A stretch of DNA of 64,000 bases from Gigaspora rosea. Its lineage: Eukaryota > Glomeromycota > Glomeromycetes > Diversisporales > Gigasporaceae. This document shows, in pieces, positions 35,420 through 46,807 of the stretch. Numbering within the stretch: position 1 is the stretch's first letter; every line of letters starts with the position of its first letter. Location of the stretch: contig QKWP01000027.1 of NCBI GenBank assembly GCA_003550325.1, positions 150,367-214,366 on the forward strand, given 5' to 3'. A program made the translations under genes and the position numbers. The notes beneath the pieces were generated by a model. It had not been told where the DNA came from. It made no database searches and saw only the letters and a program-made list of their open reading frames with translations.

Positions 35420-35560
35420 ATCTATTTGTAACAGCCTGTTACATAACATAAGATCAGTATTAATGTTAGGATTAGGGTTAGGGTTAGAGTTAGGATTAGA
35501 GTTAAGATTAATACAAAATTGCGAAAAATTATATATAACTTTATTGTAAGAATTAAGATT
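35420..35560 (+). mobile_element. Partial copy of the GTAACAGCCTGTTAC element
   Basis: CTATTTGTAACAGCCTGTTA, a TTAGGGTTAGGGTTAGAG tract and AATACAAAATTGCGA match the left half of 47553-47768. The right inverted end is missing or too decayed to see. Confidence 0.55.
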
Positions 35561-36589
35561 TGTGCTAAATAGTAAATTTTATTGCTTTTTGGTTTAGAAA
35601 TATAATTTAAAAAAAATTTAAAAAAGTTTAAATCTATATTATAGTAAAGTTTAATAATTTAAAATTTTTTAACAAATTAAAAACACAAATTTATTTGTAC
35701 AGTATTACAATTTAAAAATTAATAATTCTAAAAATTATAAAATTTTTTCAATTTGGCAATTATGCCACTACTTTATTTTTAACATTTCTATATGAAATTG
35801 TAAAATATTTCTAACTTTCTAAGAGTTTTTAATCTTAAAGAGTAATTCATTTAGTTATTCTTATAATATCTAGAAGTAATCTGCTATATCAAAGTTTTCT
35901 TTTCTTGAACTAATTCCCCTTGATAAAATTTTAGTCCAAATTCTAAACTTGATTTATTATACTTGTCTACTTTTTAAAGGTAGAGAATACTATTTTAAAA
36001 TTATATATAAACTTAATAATAAATTTTTTTTATACTTTATAAAAAATTATATTAAGTAAACTAATTTTAATTCTTAAAAAAAGTTTGTAAAACAGGTTTT
36101 TATAATTCTATTGATAGTAAATTATTAAAATTGGTTAAAAATGCAGTAAGTTATAAAGTTTTAAAGATTGGGCATTAAAATTTATTAATAAAACTAACCT
36201 ATAAAGTTGCATAAATTGACTAATCAGGATTAGCAATTTTGTGCAACCCAAAAATTTTGGGCCAATCAAAAAAAACTTTGTAATATATAAAGTATATTTT
36301 TTTAAAATATAATAATAGTTCAAAATTTTATAATAATAAATAAAGGATATTGTTAAATATCACAGATTGCTATATGCAAATTAATATAATTGGCCAATTA
36401 AATCACAGGATTTTGTATAACAAAATGAATAAAAAATTAAGAAAAATTACAAAAAAAGATTAAAATTTTAAATATCTTGAAATTTTGTAAACTAGTCTTG
36501 GGCTTCTAATTAAAAGTTTTTAGTACTTAATTTTGTATATATATATATATATACATGCTTTAACTCTAATCTTAATACAGTTCAAACCC
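35561..36589. other. AT-rich spacer
   Basis: Very AT-rich, with an (AT)n run near 36536-36552. The 62-codon minus-strand frame at 36135-36323 has no supporting features. Confidence 0.35.
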
Positions 36590-36910
36590 AGGTGGCAATC
36601 ATTTTACCAACAATTACTTCATAGACATGCTATTTCATTGCCAAATTATTTACTAATATTTTATTTTACTAATAGTTTATTTTATTAAAGCTTATTTTAT
36701 TGAAGCTTATTTTACTAACAAAGTAATTCTGGTTATTGTTATTAGAGTTAGAATAGAATCAATATTAAAGTTAGTGTGCTTTATAGAAAAAAACTTGTTA
36801 GCAAAATGAGCTTTAGTAAAACAAACTGTCAGTAAAATGAACTTGTCAATAATATTTTGGTAGCAAAATAGGTATTGATAAAGTAATTGTTGATAAAATA
36901 ATATAGACTC
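36590..36910 (+). mobile_element. Mutator-like MITE, copy 3 (CACCGACA family), most decayed
   Basis: A 321-bp element, AGGTGGCAATCA...AATATAGACTC, collinear with 7605-7922. CG has been lost from nearly every motif (CACCGACA reads CATAGACA or TACTAATA). The 9-bp flanks TTCAAACCC and TTTGAATTC differ only by transitions. Confidence 0.75.
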
Positions 36911-36977
36911 TTTGAATTCTAATCTTAACTAATAATAATTATAAATTTTTTTAAATATTAATGGATAGAATTTACCT

Positions 36978-37033
36978 GTACTAGATCTAGTACATTGTAC
37001 TAGATCTAGTACATTGTACTAGATTTAGTACAT
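36978..37033. repeat. Three tandem copies of a 22-bp palindromic unit
   Basis: TGTACTAGATCTAGTACAT is repeated with a 22-bp period; the third copy has TTT for TCT. Related GTACTAAATTTAGTAC occurs once near 39593, in inverted context (TTAATGGATAGAATT near 36958 against the inverse near 39615). This hints at an outer element around 36.96-39.63 kb. Confidence 0.75.
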
Positions 37034-37303
37034 GATTAAACTTAATTATTTTTAAAATTAACTACTTAATTAAATATTTTTTAATAATATTTTAACTTAT
37101 GGGCTACTTGTTTTAAAAAACTTATAGCTTTACATAGCTTTTTAAATTTTATACATTTTTTTTAAATTCGCATTTGCTAGTTTAATCTAGTTTTTTACAC
37201 ATTTAATAGTAATTTTACAAAATATTTTGATTATAAAAAAATTTTTATTAAATAAATTTATTTAAACTATTAATAAAGGAAATTGCTAATTTACACCACA
37301 TAT

Positions 37304-37614
37304 GATTATCACCTGTAGTCAATTTACCAATTAAAATTCAGGATCAGGTGTAACATATAGATCAATTTTTGTGTAACAAAAACAAAAAATTTTTTAAAAA
37401 ATTGCTAAAATTGCTTCTAATCTAAAATTTTGTCTATAAAACTACTTTTTTTTATGCAAAAAAAAAATTCCTCACTAAATTTTGGTATAAACTATGCCCC
37501 CTGCCCCATCCCAGTTCTCACCCTTACCCTAATATTAAAGAGATTTGATTTTTATTTAATAAAAGTTGTTGTTTTGTTTATTTTTTTATGCATTGTAGAT
37601 CACAGGTGATAATC
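37304..37614. mobile_element. MITE-like element with GATTATCACCTGT ends
   Basis: The left GATTATCACCTGTAGTC and the right inverse (GATCACAGGTGATAATC) enclose a segment with AAATTTTGGTATAAACTATG and a CACCCTTACCCTAATATT core. The same core recurs at about 47890-47960 and 48890-48950. Confidence 0.5.
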
Positions 37615-37999
37615 ACCTGTAGTGATTATTAGTTATTTTCATTAATAAAATTATAAATATAAGTTTGTTAGTTTTAATTATAAAATTTTATTTAAAATTA
37701 GATTAATATATAGGAAGTAATCTATATTTGAAATTTTTGCTAGTAAATACTATATTACTAATATATCCAATTTATATATAAAAATTAGATATAATTTATT
37801 TAAAATTTAAAGTAATATAACTTGAGATATACTAATTTAGTATTAAAAGAAATTTTGTAATTGAAATTAGATAATAAATATTTATAATTTTGACTAAGAA
37901 TTTAGAAAATTTAATTAGCAAAAAATTTTTTAAACTCTAGTTAAAGTAAAATAATAATTTGTAAAAATTTTTAAAAAAAGCTTATAATATAAGTAATAA

Positions 38000-38225
38000 T
38001 TGTCGCAGATCGTAATTTAAAATGAAATCTACATTCTATACTTAATCTGCTAGCCTTCTAAAACCCATTAATACTTGTTTATTATAATTTTTTTTTAAAA
38101 CTAACCCTAATCCTAAACCCCTAACCCTAAAAAATACACCTCAAAAAAATTTAGTTTTCGAGATTTTATACTATCATTTCATTTTAATTTGGATTTCATT
38201 ATGATCTGTCACAGTAATTATTATA
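38000..38225. mobile_element. MITE with CCCTAA-like core, copy 2
   Basis: Ends AATAATTGTCGCAGATCGTA and the inverse TATGATCTGTCACAGTAATT. The centre (38100-38130) is CTAACCCTAATCCTAAACCC. Opposite orientation to the copy at 2461-2686. Confidence 0.6.
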
Positions 38226-38299
38226 ATATAACTAATAATAATATTTTTTTTATAACAAGCCTATACAATTTTTTATTTATTTATTTTTTTTTTAAACTT

Positions 38300-40670
38300 A
38301 GGCAGTTTCGCCGATACTGCACTTAAAAAACATATGCAAATAATTACTTAAAATAAAAGTCTGATATCACCCAACATTTCACTTAATTTGATGAATTCTT
38401 AAATGTGACCTGCCGCACTGATTCAAATTTAAACATCTTATCATGACTACCTACTTTTTAAACCTCCTTTCTTAGCTTTCTGAGTAGGGGTAATCTACTA
38501 GAAAAAAACATATCGTGAAATAAAAGGAAAAATATAAAAGGGAAAAACTCAAAATACCTAAATGAAAAACCAATTGAAATCAAATAAAACAAATAGAAAG
38601 AAAAAGAAGGAGGCAAAAAGCCGCAGTATATGATAGTATAGTGCCACTAGGCAGCATAGAGAAAACAAAAAGAAAACACAAAACATAAAAGAAACAAATC
38701 TATAACTAATGATAAAAATTATATAATACTGCGCAAGGAAATGCTTCGCCAAAGTATTATATGTATATAAAAGAAAACAAAAAAACGTTCTGGAATTTAG
38801 TTTCACAGATCTGCCTACTCCACTGTGCCACGTCTTATTACACGTCTGTTCCTGTTTATTAACTTGCATGCCTTCTTCCCAATTAGGATAGGAACAACAA
38901 TGCTGATCTTTTGGAGTGAGTATGCTGAATTTCTCACTTTCTGTCCAAAAATCCAGAAAAACAGCTTCAAACGAAAATATGTAGTGGGTATATGGTCAAA
39001 TATGTTCTTGTAACCAAAAACCTTAGAAAGAGTGTTGAAAAACTCATTTTTTAGTTCATCACCTAGCCACGCTAGAATACCTTCGTCAATGAAAAAAAAC
39101 TTCTACCAGAATTTCTTGTACCAAGGGCCCTACTGCTAGTTATCTTGCACAACCAATGCTTCTGGCTTGCATGTCGAATATATAAGAAGTCCCAGTAGGA
39201 ATAAGTTTGATTTTTATAAAAACCAGTATTAGTATGCAGCTGCTTCGTCTTTTACTAAAAATTTTTTGTTTTTCTTTTGTCTGGAAATTTGTACAAGTGA
39301 TTGTTGGAAAGAGTTTTTTATATCTTTTACAATTTTTTATTTATTAAAACTTTTCATTTGCCAAATATATTAATAAATTATAATTATAATTGACTTTACA
39401 AATGTACAAAATCTAGTATATTGGAAATCACAAAAAATACAATACATAAAAAAAATTTTTTTATAAAAATTTTATTATTAATTTAAAAAAAATACTGCTA
39501 AACAATTTTTGAATACTTATTAGATTTTTGTATATAAAAAAAATTAAACTATTAATTTTTTTAAATTGTTAATGCATTTTTTAAAATGTACTAAATTTAG
39601 TACAAAAGAATAAATCCAATCTATTAACCTATAATATTACAACAGTATTACAACCCACTAAATTGAACAAAATCCTAAATAAATTGTTTTGTAAAATTTT
39701 AATAAAGATTTGTTATAAACTTTACCAAGCTGCTATCAGGTACAAAGTCTATTCACTAGATGTTCTGTGCATAAAATAGAGATAAAAAAGACTTGCAGAC
39801 TTTTAAACGAGGCACCTTGGCAGACTTTGGTACTATTGAGCAAAGAAGTAGTAGAGAACCTCTGGAGCTTTGTCAAGTTCTATGGATATAAAAATAGAAG
39901 TAGAAACTTGGTTAAATATACTATTCTATATAGCATAACTCTTACAATTCCCTCTGTTTTGGTACTTTATACGGCATTCTCTTGGACTTTTCAAAATTTC
40001 AAAAAGTGGGCGATTTAGTTTACCCCTCCAAAAAATCAGCAATAGTTACTCCTTTCAAATTGGGAGCATGTCTACTATATTGGAATCAAGTCACGAGTAA
40101 AATTGGGTCCTTTGAGATAAACAATGAATGACACATAAGATATTTGAAGTAAATACGAAATGAAATTTCTTTTTAGAAAGTTCTTTTAGATATATTTTCT
40201 TTTTCTTTACTTTCTTATGTATGTATATATAATACTTAGATAAGGCAATTCCTTGTACAGTATTATATAATTTTTATTGTCAGGCATAGACGTAAATAGT
40301 GCTATTATAGCTATTTATTCTTTGCCTTCTTCTTTTTTCTACTTTTATATTGTTTTTCTTTGGTCTTTCATTTAGGTTGCATAGTTTTTTCCCTCTTTTT
40401 ACTTTCCTTTTTATTTTTCTATATATGTTTTTTTTCTGGCAGAATCCTGCTACTCATAAAGTTAGAAAAAGAGGATTAAAGAATAGGCAGTTATAATAGG
40501 CGGCAAACTCCAATCAATAATTCAGAAATTCTAAATTTAATGAAGTGATGAGTTTTATGATAAGAGAAATGTTTGAAATAGCAGGTTACTTTTAAGGATC
40601 TTTATAACACCTTGATGGGTCGCACTTTATAATATTAGCCAACTTAAAGTTAGGTTTTCATTTTGTACTG
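38300..40670. mobile_element. Long-TIR element, ~2.3 kb
   Basis: About 270 bp at 38497-38780 is mirrored at about 40205-40450. Shared blocks: CCAGAAAAAAAACATAT, ACCTAAATGAAAGACCAA, GAAGGCAAAG, AAAAATTATATAATACTG and AAGTATTATATRTATAT. Pairing fades outward to about 38300 and 40670. The inside holds a GC-richer part (38800-39250) and the frame at 39767-40018. Fragments of the same family lie at 43690-44170. Confidence 0.65.
39767..40018 (+). CDS. Conserved frame inside the long-TIR element, 83 aa, unidentified
   Basis: An open frame of 83 codons whose sequence is also found, inverted and full of stops, at about 43960-44165. The matching pieces read TLVLLSKEVVENLWSFVKF here and ALVLLSKDIIKN then SFIKFY there. 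Conservation of the translated block between copies suggests an old protein-coding exon of the element. No family is recognised. A hydrophobic stretch (VKYTILYSITLTIPSVLVLY) follows. It is probably a remnant and not an expressed gene. Confidence 0.25.
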   Translation: MHKIEIKKTCRLLNEAPWQTLVLLSKEVVENLWSFVKFYGYKNRSRNLVKYTILYSITLTIPSVLVLYTAFSWTFQNFKKWAI

Positions 40671-40760
40671 GTATTACATAAATGATTAATAAAGTTGCAG
40701 CATAACTACCAAATAATTAAAAAAAAAATAAAAATAAAAATTTGTTGTAAGGGCAGTGAC

Positions 40761-42029
40761 TAAAGATGGGCACCATGCACATGATGCATGCATGCATGCA
40801 TGCATGCGCATGGTCTAAGCAATTTAATACTAATATGCCCATACAAAAAAAATAATTGATAATAAATTTTGCTACAAAATAACTATCTTGGTGTGACTAG
40901 TGCTTCTAGATCCAGTTCAGGTCTGGTCCAATCTGAGTCTGATCTGGGATCAGACCAAACTCTAAAATTTATCAATATCAAACTTTAGACCAGACTCAAA
41001 CATAAGTCTGCAAACTAACTGAATCTGAATATTTTTATATGTATTTTTTTGTGCTGATCAAGCTTATTTAGTACATAAAGTTAGAATTAATTGGTAAAAT
41101 TTTGTGAATCATAAGATTTTATAGAATTTTATTAATAAAATTTTACAAAATCTTAAAATCCACAAATTTTTATTAATTAATTCTAACAAAGCGCACTAAG
41201 TAAACTTGTTCAACACCTAAAAATACATTAAATCGGCAGGTTATTTTTATTTTACTTGAAATTGGAGAAACGATGCATAATTTTGGATTTTTGATCAAAA
41301 AAGTCAAATTTAAGCATCTTTTCTCCAAATTTCAAGTAAAATAAAAACAACTCTGCCGTTTAATGTATTTTTAGGTGCTGAACAAGTTTACTTAGTGCAT
41401 TAAGTTAGAATTAATTAGTAAAATTTTGTGAATCATAAGATTTTATAGAATTTTATTAGTAAAATTTTACAAAATCTTAAAATTCACAAATTTTTACTAA
41501 TTAATTCTAACAAAACGCACTAAGTAAACTTGTTCAGCACCTAAAAATACATTAAATTGGTAGGGTTGTTTTTATTTTACTTGAAATTTGGAGAAAAGAT
41601 GCTTAAATTTGACTTTTTTGATCAAAAATCTAAAATTATGCATCTTTCCTCCAAATTTCAAGTAAAATAAAAACAACTTAGCCAATTTAATGTATTTTTA
41701 GGTGCTTACAAGTTTACTTAGTGAACTAAGTCAGAATTAATTAGTAAAGTTTTGTGAATCATAAGATTTTGTAAAATTTTATTAATAAAATTCTATAAAA
41801 TCTTATGATTCACAAATTTTTACTAATTAATTCTTACTTCTTGCACTAAGTAAACTTGTTTAGCATCAAAAAATACATATAAAATATTTAGACTTAAACT
41901 AGTCTACAGACTTCTGACCAGAATTAGCTATAATGCATAGAACATGCGCATGTATGCATGCATGCATGCATGCATGCAACATACCATGCGCATTCATGGT
42001 GTAGAAAAATACCACTTTGCCCATCTCTA
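40761..42029. mobile_element. hAT-like element with exact TSD and internal hairpin array
   Basis: Ends TAAAGATGGGCA and the inverse of TAGAGATGGGCA. The exact 8-bp TSD is GCAGTGAC (40753-40760 and 42030-42037). (ATGC)n tracts sit just inside both ends (about 40783-40806 and 41953-41980). A GC-poor relative of the 21457 element (TAGTGCTTCTAGATCC at 40901) forms a second layer. The whole sits in a smaller palindromic element (GGGCAGTGAC...ATGCCACTGCTC, about 40751-42188). Confidence 0.85.
41060..41870. repeat. Alternating array of two long palindromes (P1-P2-P1-P2-P1)
   Basis: P1 (about 41064-41205, 41388-41530, 41710-41865) is a hairpin of TTAGAATTAATTRGTAAAAT and its inverse. P2 (about 41207-41387, 41531-41709) is a hairpin of CACCTAAAAATACATTAAAT then TTACTTGAAATTTGGAGAAA and its inverse. 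The period is about 322 bp. Each palindrome pairs almost over its full length. Confidence 0.85.
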
Positions 42030-42234
42030 GCAGTGACAGATATTACGTAATATTCTAGGAGGAAGGGGGTCAAAAAAATTTTTATATAAGACTAATTATA
42101 CAATTTGATTGGCTAATTGATCTTATGTGAGTGGGAGGAGGAGTAGCTCTATAATAAAATGATATTATATAATATATGCCACTGCTCTAATTTAAAAAAG
42201 TTTTATTAGTAGAATATATTAATTTGGAATTTGT

Positions 42235-42525
42235 TATAAAGTGCACCGTGCACTCAGTGCACCCCTTGGGTAACCCTGTTATGTTACTAAGCTATTTCGC
42301 AATTTTACTAGGGTAACCCTGTTGTGTTACTAAGCAAAAATGCTCCTCTCGCAATTTTACTCTAAACTCAACCCTAACCCTAACCCTAACCCTAAATCTA
42401 AACCTAATTCTAACCCTAACTCTAAATCTAATCCTAAATCTAACCCTAACCAACCCTAACCCTAACCCTAATTTTTATACTAAATTTATAGGGTGCACTG
42501 AGTGCACCGGTGCACTGTTTAGATT
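42235..42525. mobile_element. MITE with GTGCACC ends and telomere-like core
   Basis: The left GTGCACCGTGCACTCAGTG is mirrored at the right (GGGTGCACTGAGTGCACCGG). The core (42368-42470) is a run of CCCTAA and variants such as TCTAAAC and ATCTAAC. Flanking internal blocks (TTTCGCAATTTTAC, AGCAAAAATGCTCC) match the element at 47553 in inverse. Confidence 0.8.
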
Positions 42526-42585
42526 TTTTCTATTAATTTTATATAAAAATTTCAAAATATTTGATAAATCTATATAAAAATGATT

Positions 42586-42905
42586 TACCGTATATGTCCG
42601 AAAATAAGCTACTGCCTAAAATAAGCTACTCTCCTGATTTTTTTTAAAAATCTTAAAAAATTCGTTAGCAGTTGCTACATATAAAACTTTTTCTACTAAG
42701 TAAACTTCAAAAAGTCGATTAAGTAAAGTTGTTCAGCGCATCAAAATACACTTATAGTAAAAATTTGGTGTCATTTGGATAACTTTTATTAGTACGTTTT
42801 TCAATTTTTTCAAACAATGCTATATTTCGAAAATAAGCTACTTTACAATTTTTCGTATAATTTTTTGCCCAAAAAAGGTAGCTTAATTCGGACACATATG
42901 GTATT
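42586..42905. mobile_element. MITE, AAATAAGCTACC family, copy 1
   Basis: Ends ACCGTATATGTCCGAAAATA and the inverse of ACCATATGTGTCCGAATTAA. Internal CAAAATACACTTATAGTAAA and TTTGGATAACTTTTATTAGT are shared with 43319-43650 and, in inverse, with 58430-58851. The 66-codon frame at 42752-42952 is incidental. Confidence 0.75.
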
Positions 42906-43318
42906 AACCTTTGTCTTTTTTCTCTAAAAAAGAATTTTACTAGAAAAAACACAAATATAGAAAATAAAAAAATATATTATAAATAATTTATACTATTTAA
43001 ATGACTAACCAAAATATCAAAAAAATATAAAAAAAAAATAAAAAAAGGATTGCTTAAAGCCAGATCTATCACAAGATCTTCTGTTTTGCACAACTAATCA
43101 AAATTACAAGTTTTGTTTAAACAGATTATCTTGACAAAGCAAAAAAAGTAAAAAATGCAAAAAATATAAAAAATAAGTATCTAAACCTTTTTTGGTCCAT
43201 TAAAAAAAATATTAGAAAGATAATTTTACAAATAAAGTTTTTTAATTTTAGCTTTTATAGGCTCTAAACTGATTATAACCTTAATATTAATTTAAATTAA
43301 TAATGAATCCAGCTTTAA

Positions 43319-43650
43319 GTACTGTAAATTTCTAAAAATAAGCTATTCCGAAAATAAGCAACCCCCTGATTTTTTTTAAAAATCTCAAAAAATCTATTGG
43401 TAGTTGCTATATATAAACATTTAAATTTTACTAAATAAAACTCAAAAATGCTATTAACTGTTAAGTAAACTTGTTCAGAACACCAAAATATACTTATAGT
43501 AAAAATTTGGTATTATTTGGACAACTTTTTATTAGTAAATTTTTTTAATTTTTCAAAAAATTTAACTATTCAAAAATAAGCAATCCTATATTTTTTTGTG
43601 TAATTTTTTGTCCAAAAAAGGTTATTTTATTTTTGGAAATATATGGTATT
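43319..43650. mobile_element. MITE, AAATAAGCTACC family, copy 2
   Basis: Direct, collinear with 42586-42905, including the doubled AATAAGC motif, TTTTTTTTAAAAATCT and the inner block CACCAAAATATACTTATAG. More AT-shifted than copy 1. Confidence 0.75.
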
Positions 43651-43689
43651 TACCTAAAAGAAAATAGAACATCATAGTCTATTTTTGTC

Positions 43690-44170
43690 TATGCTAAACT
43701 ATAAAAATTATATAATACTGTACAAAAAAAAAGTTTTGCCAAAGTATTAAATATACATAAAAGAGAAAAAGAAAAACTATATCTAAACGAATATTTAAAA
43801 AGTAATTTTTTCTTAATTTTTCTCTAAATATTTTATATATTATCTATTGTTTATTTCAAATAATCTAAAATTCACTTGTAACTTGATTTCGATTTGGTAA
43901 ATATATTTTTAGTTTGAAAAAATTAAAACTGCTGACCTTTTAAAAAAAGTTAGCTAAAATATCACTTTGTTAAAATTTTAAAAAGTTCAAAAAGACATCA
44001 AAAGAGAAATACTAAATCAAAGAAGTTTGTAAAGTTATATTATATAGAATAATATATCTAACCAAGTTTTATTTCTATTTTTATACATAGAACTTGATAA
44101 AGCTTTAGTTCTTTATTATATCTTTGCTCAATAGTACTAAAGCCTATTAAAATGTCTTGTTTATAAATTT
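43690..44170. repeat. Fragments of the 38.3-40.7 kb long-TIR element
   Basis: 43700-43790 matches the inner TIR block (AAAAATTATATAATACTG...AAGTATTAAATATACATAAA). 43960-44165, inverted, matches the coding-like block 39780-40018 (TAGTACTATTGAGCAAAG and the following 200 bp). Confidence 0.65.
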
Positions 44171-44397
44171 AACAATTTTTTTATCTTTCTAATTTGATTA
44201 TAAAAATTTAAAAAAATAAAATATTAAAAAATTTATTATATAATAAGTATATTATAATATATTTACAATAAAATAATCTAAATAAACTTTATTAAATTCA
44301 ATTAGAAAGATATTAAAATAGCTTTGTTCAAAGTTTTAAAAAAATTAAAATAATTTTATTTTAATAAATATTTAAACTTTTTTTATATTTTTTAATA

Positions 44398-46277
44398 GGG
44401 AAAATAAATTTGTCGCACCTGCAACATATCGCACCCTGCTTTGACCAATCAAATTGCATGATTTTATAGACAAAAAATTTTATTTTTTAAAAATTTAAAA
44501 TTTTACTTAATAAAGTGTAATATATATATAATAGCACATCATATAATGTAAAATTTTATTCTGAACAACTTTTTCTAAGTCGTAAAGATAGGTTGTCTTA
44601 GTAAAAAAACGTTTTTAAGAAAAATCAAAAATTTCCAAAGTTAGCTCATATAAAACTTTTTTTTTACTAAAATAATCTACTTTTTTAACTTAGAAAAAGT
44701 TGTTTAGTGTAAAATTTTACATGTAATTCTTAAACATAAATATAGATTATATTGGTAAAAAAAAGTTTTATATGTGCTAACTAATGTTGCAAACATTTAT
44801 TAAGGTAGTCACTATCCACGGCATTACGGAAATGACGTTGAGGTCATACTACCTTTAGATTAAATTGCCGTAATATTGTACATGGTAGTAGAGTAGTGGG
44901 CCGTGAGTGATGACTTACGCCGTGAGTGATCCCGTATGCCATGAGTGGTGCCGTAACAATCTCAAATAACAATGCTATTTATACTTAAGACTATATAGAT
45001 AGGGTTGAAAGGGTTGAGTGTTGTCGTTTTTGTTTTCTAATGTCCTTATTCTTGGGATGCTACACTGTCTGGCTAGGCCCAAACCAAACCCGAAAAAATA
45101 TTTTAAAAAAAAGCTGGCTGGGCTGGGCTTTATTTTAAAATTAGGCCCGATTCTACTATTAAAATCGTGAGCCACTCACTGCTAAGATTATAAATCTAAT
45201 GTTGAAGTCACTCATCACAAACTGCTAAAATCTGCCCATTGTTTATTGTTGAAATTATTAACCTGCGAGCAGGGTTGGCAATGGAGCCAATAGAGCTCAA
45301 TGGTTATGCGAATAGAGCCCAAAAAATTAGTATCCATTAGCTCCATTCAGAGTTTCATTGATTGGTATTGAAAACCTCTAGGTTTTATCTAACAAAATTC
45401 AGTTAGTTAGACTAGTCACTTACCCTACGTTGGAATATTCTGATTGGTCGATATCGTGATGGATAGACATTTAATTTTTTAATACCATATATTACCAAAT
45501 AAAAGCTACCAAAATGTTGAAAAAAATGAGAATGTTTTCGGGCTAAGCGAGGGGTAGCTTCTATTCGGGCCTATTTTACTATTTAAACATAATAACCTTT
45601 TTCAAATTCTTTGAGTCCAAAATCGTGGGGTAGCTTTTATTCAGTAACATACAGTATATAGGATTACTGTAAAGTGTATATGTTTGGCATTTTCTCATAT
45701 CAAAAATTTTCTTTGTTTTCATAACTGATAATGACTTGGGTGTTTATAATATTCTTATTGCGCTAATATTATTATCATGCCTCTAATATTAAAGTTAATT
45801 TATTCAAGAAATCCCATTTTTATTTAAGATTATTGTATGGCAAATAGATACAAAACAGATCTATACTACGATATACGGCACTTATGCGGCATACAGCACT
45901 TATACGGTATACAGCATTTATACGGCATATGGCAATTCTACTTATACGGCAAAATGTGCCGTATGACATAGTAGTTGTGTCGAGGATAGCTACCCTCAAG
46001 ATTTTAAATGTTTGCACCTCTAGTACTAACAATCGAAATTTTTGATTTTTCTTATAAAACGTTATTTTTTACTAAGACAATCTATCTTTATAACTTAGAA
46101 AAAGTTGTCCATAATAAAATTTTACATTATATGCTTTGATATCGCTTATTTATTTTTACATTTTACTAGTAAAATTTTTAATTTTTAAAACTTAAAATTT
46201 TTTCTACAAACTTGTGCAATTTGATTGGTCAGAATCAGGAGTGCGACATGTCACAGGTGTGACAAATTTCTATTTCC
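44398..46277. mobile_element. Long-TIR, 9-bp-TSD (Mutator-like) element, ~1.9 kb
   Basis: About 240-bp TIRs (GGGAAAATAAATTTGTCGCA and the inverse of GGAAATAGAAATTTGTCACA) share GACCAATCAAATTGCA and ACTTTTTCTAAGTYRTAAAG. The exact 9-bp TSD is TTTTTAATA (44389-44397 and 46278-46286). The interior holds a 19-bp tandem triplet (GCCGTGAGTGATGACTTAC type, 44899-44955), TTATACGGCATACAGCA-type ~18-bp repeats (45870-45952), and a smaller MITE (45484-45656). No transposase was found, so it is presumed non-autonomous. Confidence 0.8.
45484..45656. mobile_element. MITE, AAATAAGCTACC family, short copy nested in the Mutator-like element
   Basis: ATACCATATATTACCAAATA with AAAGCTACC on the left, and the inverse GGTAGCTTTTATTCAGTAAC with ACAGTAT on the right. 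Confidence 0.65.
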
Positions 46278-46321
46278 TTTTTAATAAGTCTTACTAGCTA
46301 TAACAGATAATTATTATATAT

Positions 46322-46668
46322 CAGGGTGAAACCTGCGCAGCTAGCTAGTAAAACCCATTTTGATTATAGGGTTTGAGTAAAATTCGCGTTAGCATAGTGT
46401 GTTTTATAGGTTAACAGGACCCTGAAATATATAAGATAGGTCAGGTATGAGTTTGCTTATTTTTGAGGTTTTTTATGCAGATCTTTTCAATTTATAGTAA
46501 TTTTTTGCTTATTTTTGAAGTTTTTGCTGCAGAGCTTTTCTTTTTTAGTAACCCTATAATTAACCTGACCTATTTTTGTATATTCCAGAGTTCTAGATTA
46601 ACGCAAATTTCACCCTCATATAATCTGCATAGTGGGTTTTACTAGCTAGCTGCGCAAGTTTCATCTTG
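46322..46668. mobile_element. hAT-like palindromic element hosting a second MITE
   Basis: Left CAGGGTGAAACCTGCGCAGC and right inverse (CAAGATGAAACTTGCGCAGC) enclose paired CTAGCTAGTAAAACCCA and TGAGTAAAATTCGCGTTA blocks. The flanks TTATATAT (46314-46321) and TTGTATAA (46669-46676) are a decayed 8-bp TSD. The loop is occupied by the element at 46416-46594. The 60-codon frame at 46463-46645 is incidental. Confidence 0.7.
46416..46594. mobile_element. hAT-like MITE (AGGACCCTGAAATATA family), copy 2
   Basis: 179 bp with ends AGGACCCTGAAATATA and the inverse (TATATTCCAGAGTTCT). TSD AGGTTAAC/AGATTAAC (46408-46415 and 46595-46602), one G/A difference. Inner palindrome of GGTCAGG and TTGCTTATTTTTGA blocks. 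Confidence 0.85.
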
Positions 46669-46807
46669 TTGTATAATTATTACTAGGATACTTATATTAC
46701 AAAAACATACATATTAAGTAAATAGAATTAGATATTAATATTCAAGACTTTTAAAAATCTTATGAAAACATAATTGGACCTTATACCATAATCTATATTA
46801 TATTATA

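Noticed and set aside
38558-39013. 103- and 62-codon frames in the long-TIR element
   Set aside because: The first lies on a terminal inverted repeat and the second on its inner border; neither is conserved in the related fragments.
42368-42470. CCCTAA array as a chromosome end
   Set aside because: It is short, degenerate and bounded by GTGCACC inverted repeats with ordinary DNA on both sides, so it is interstitial.
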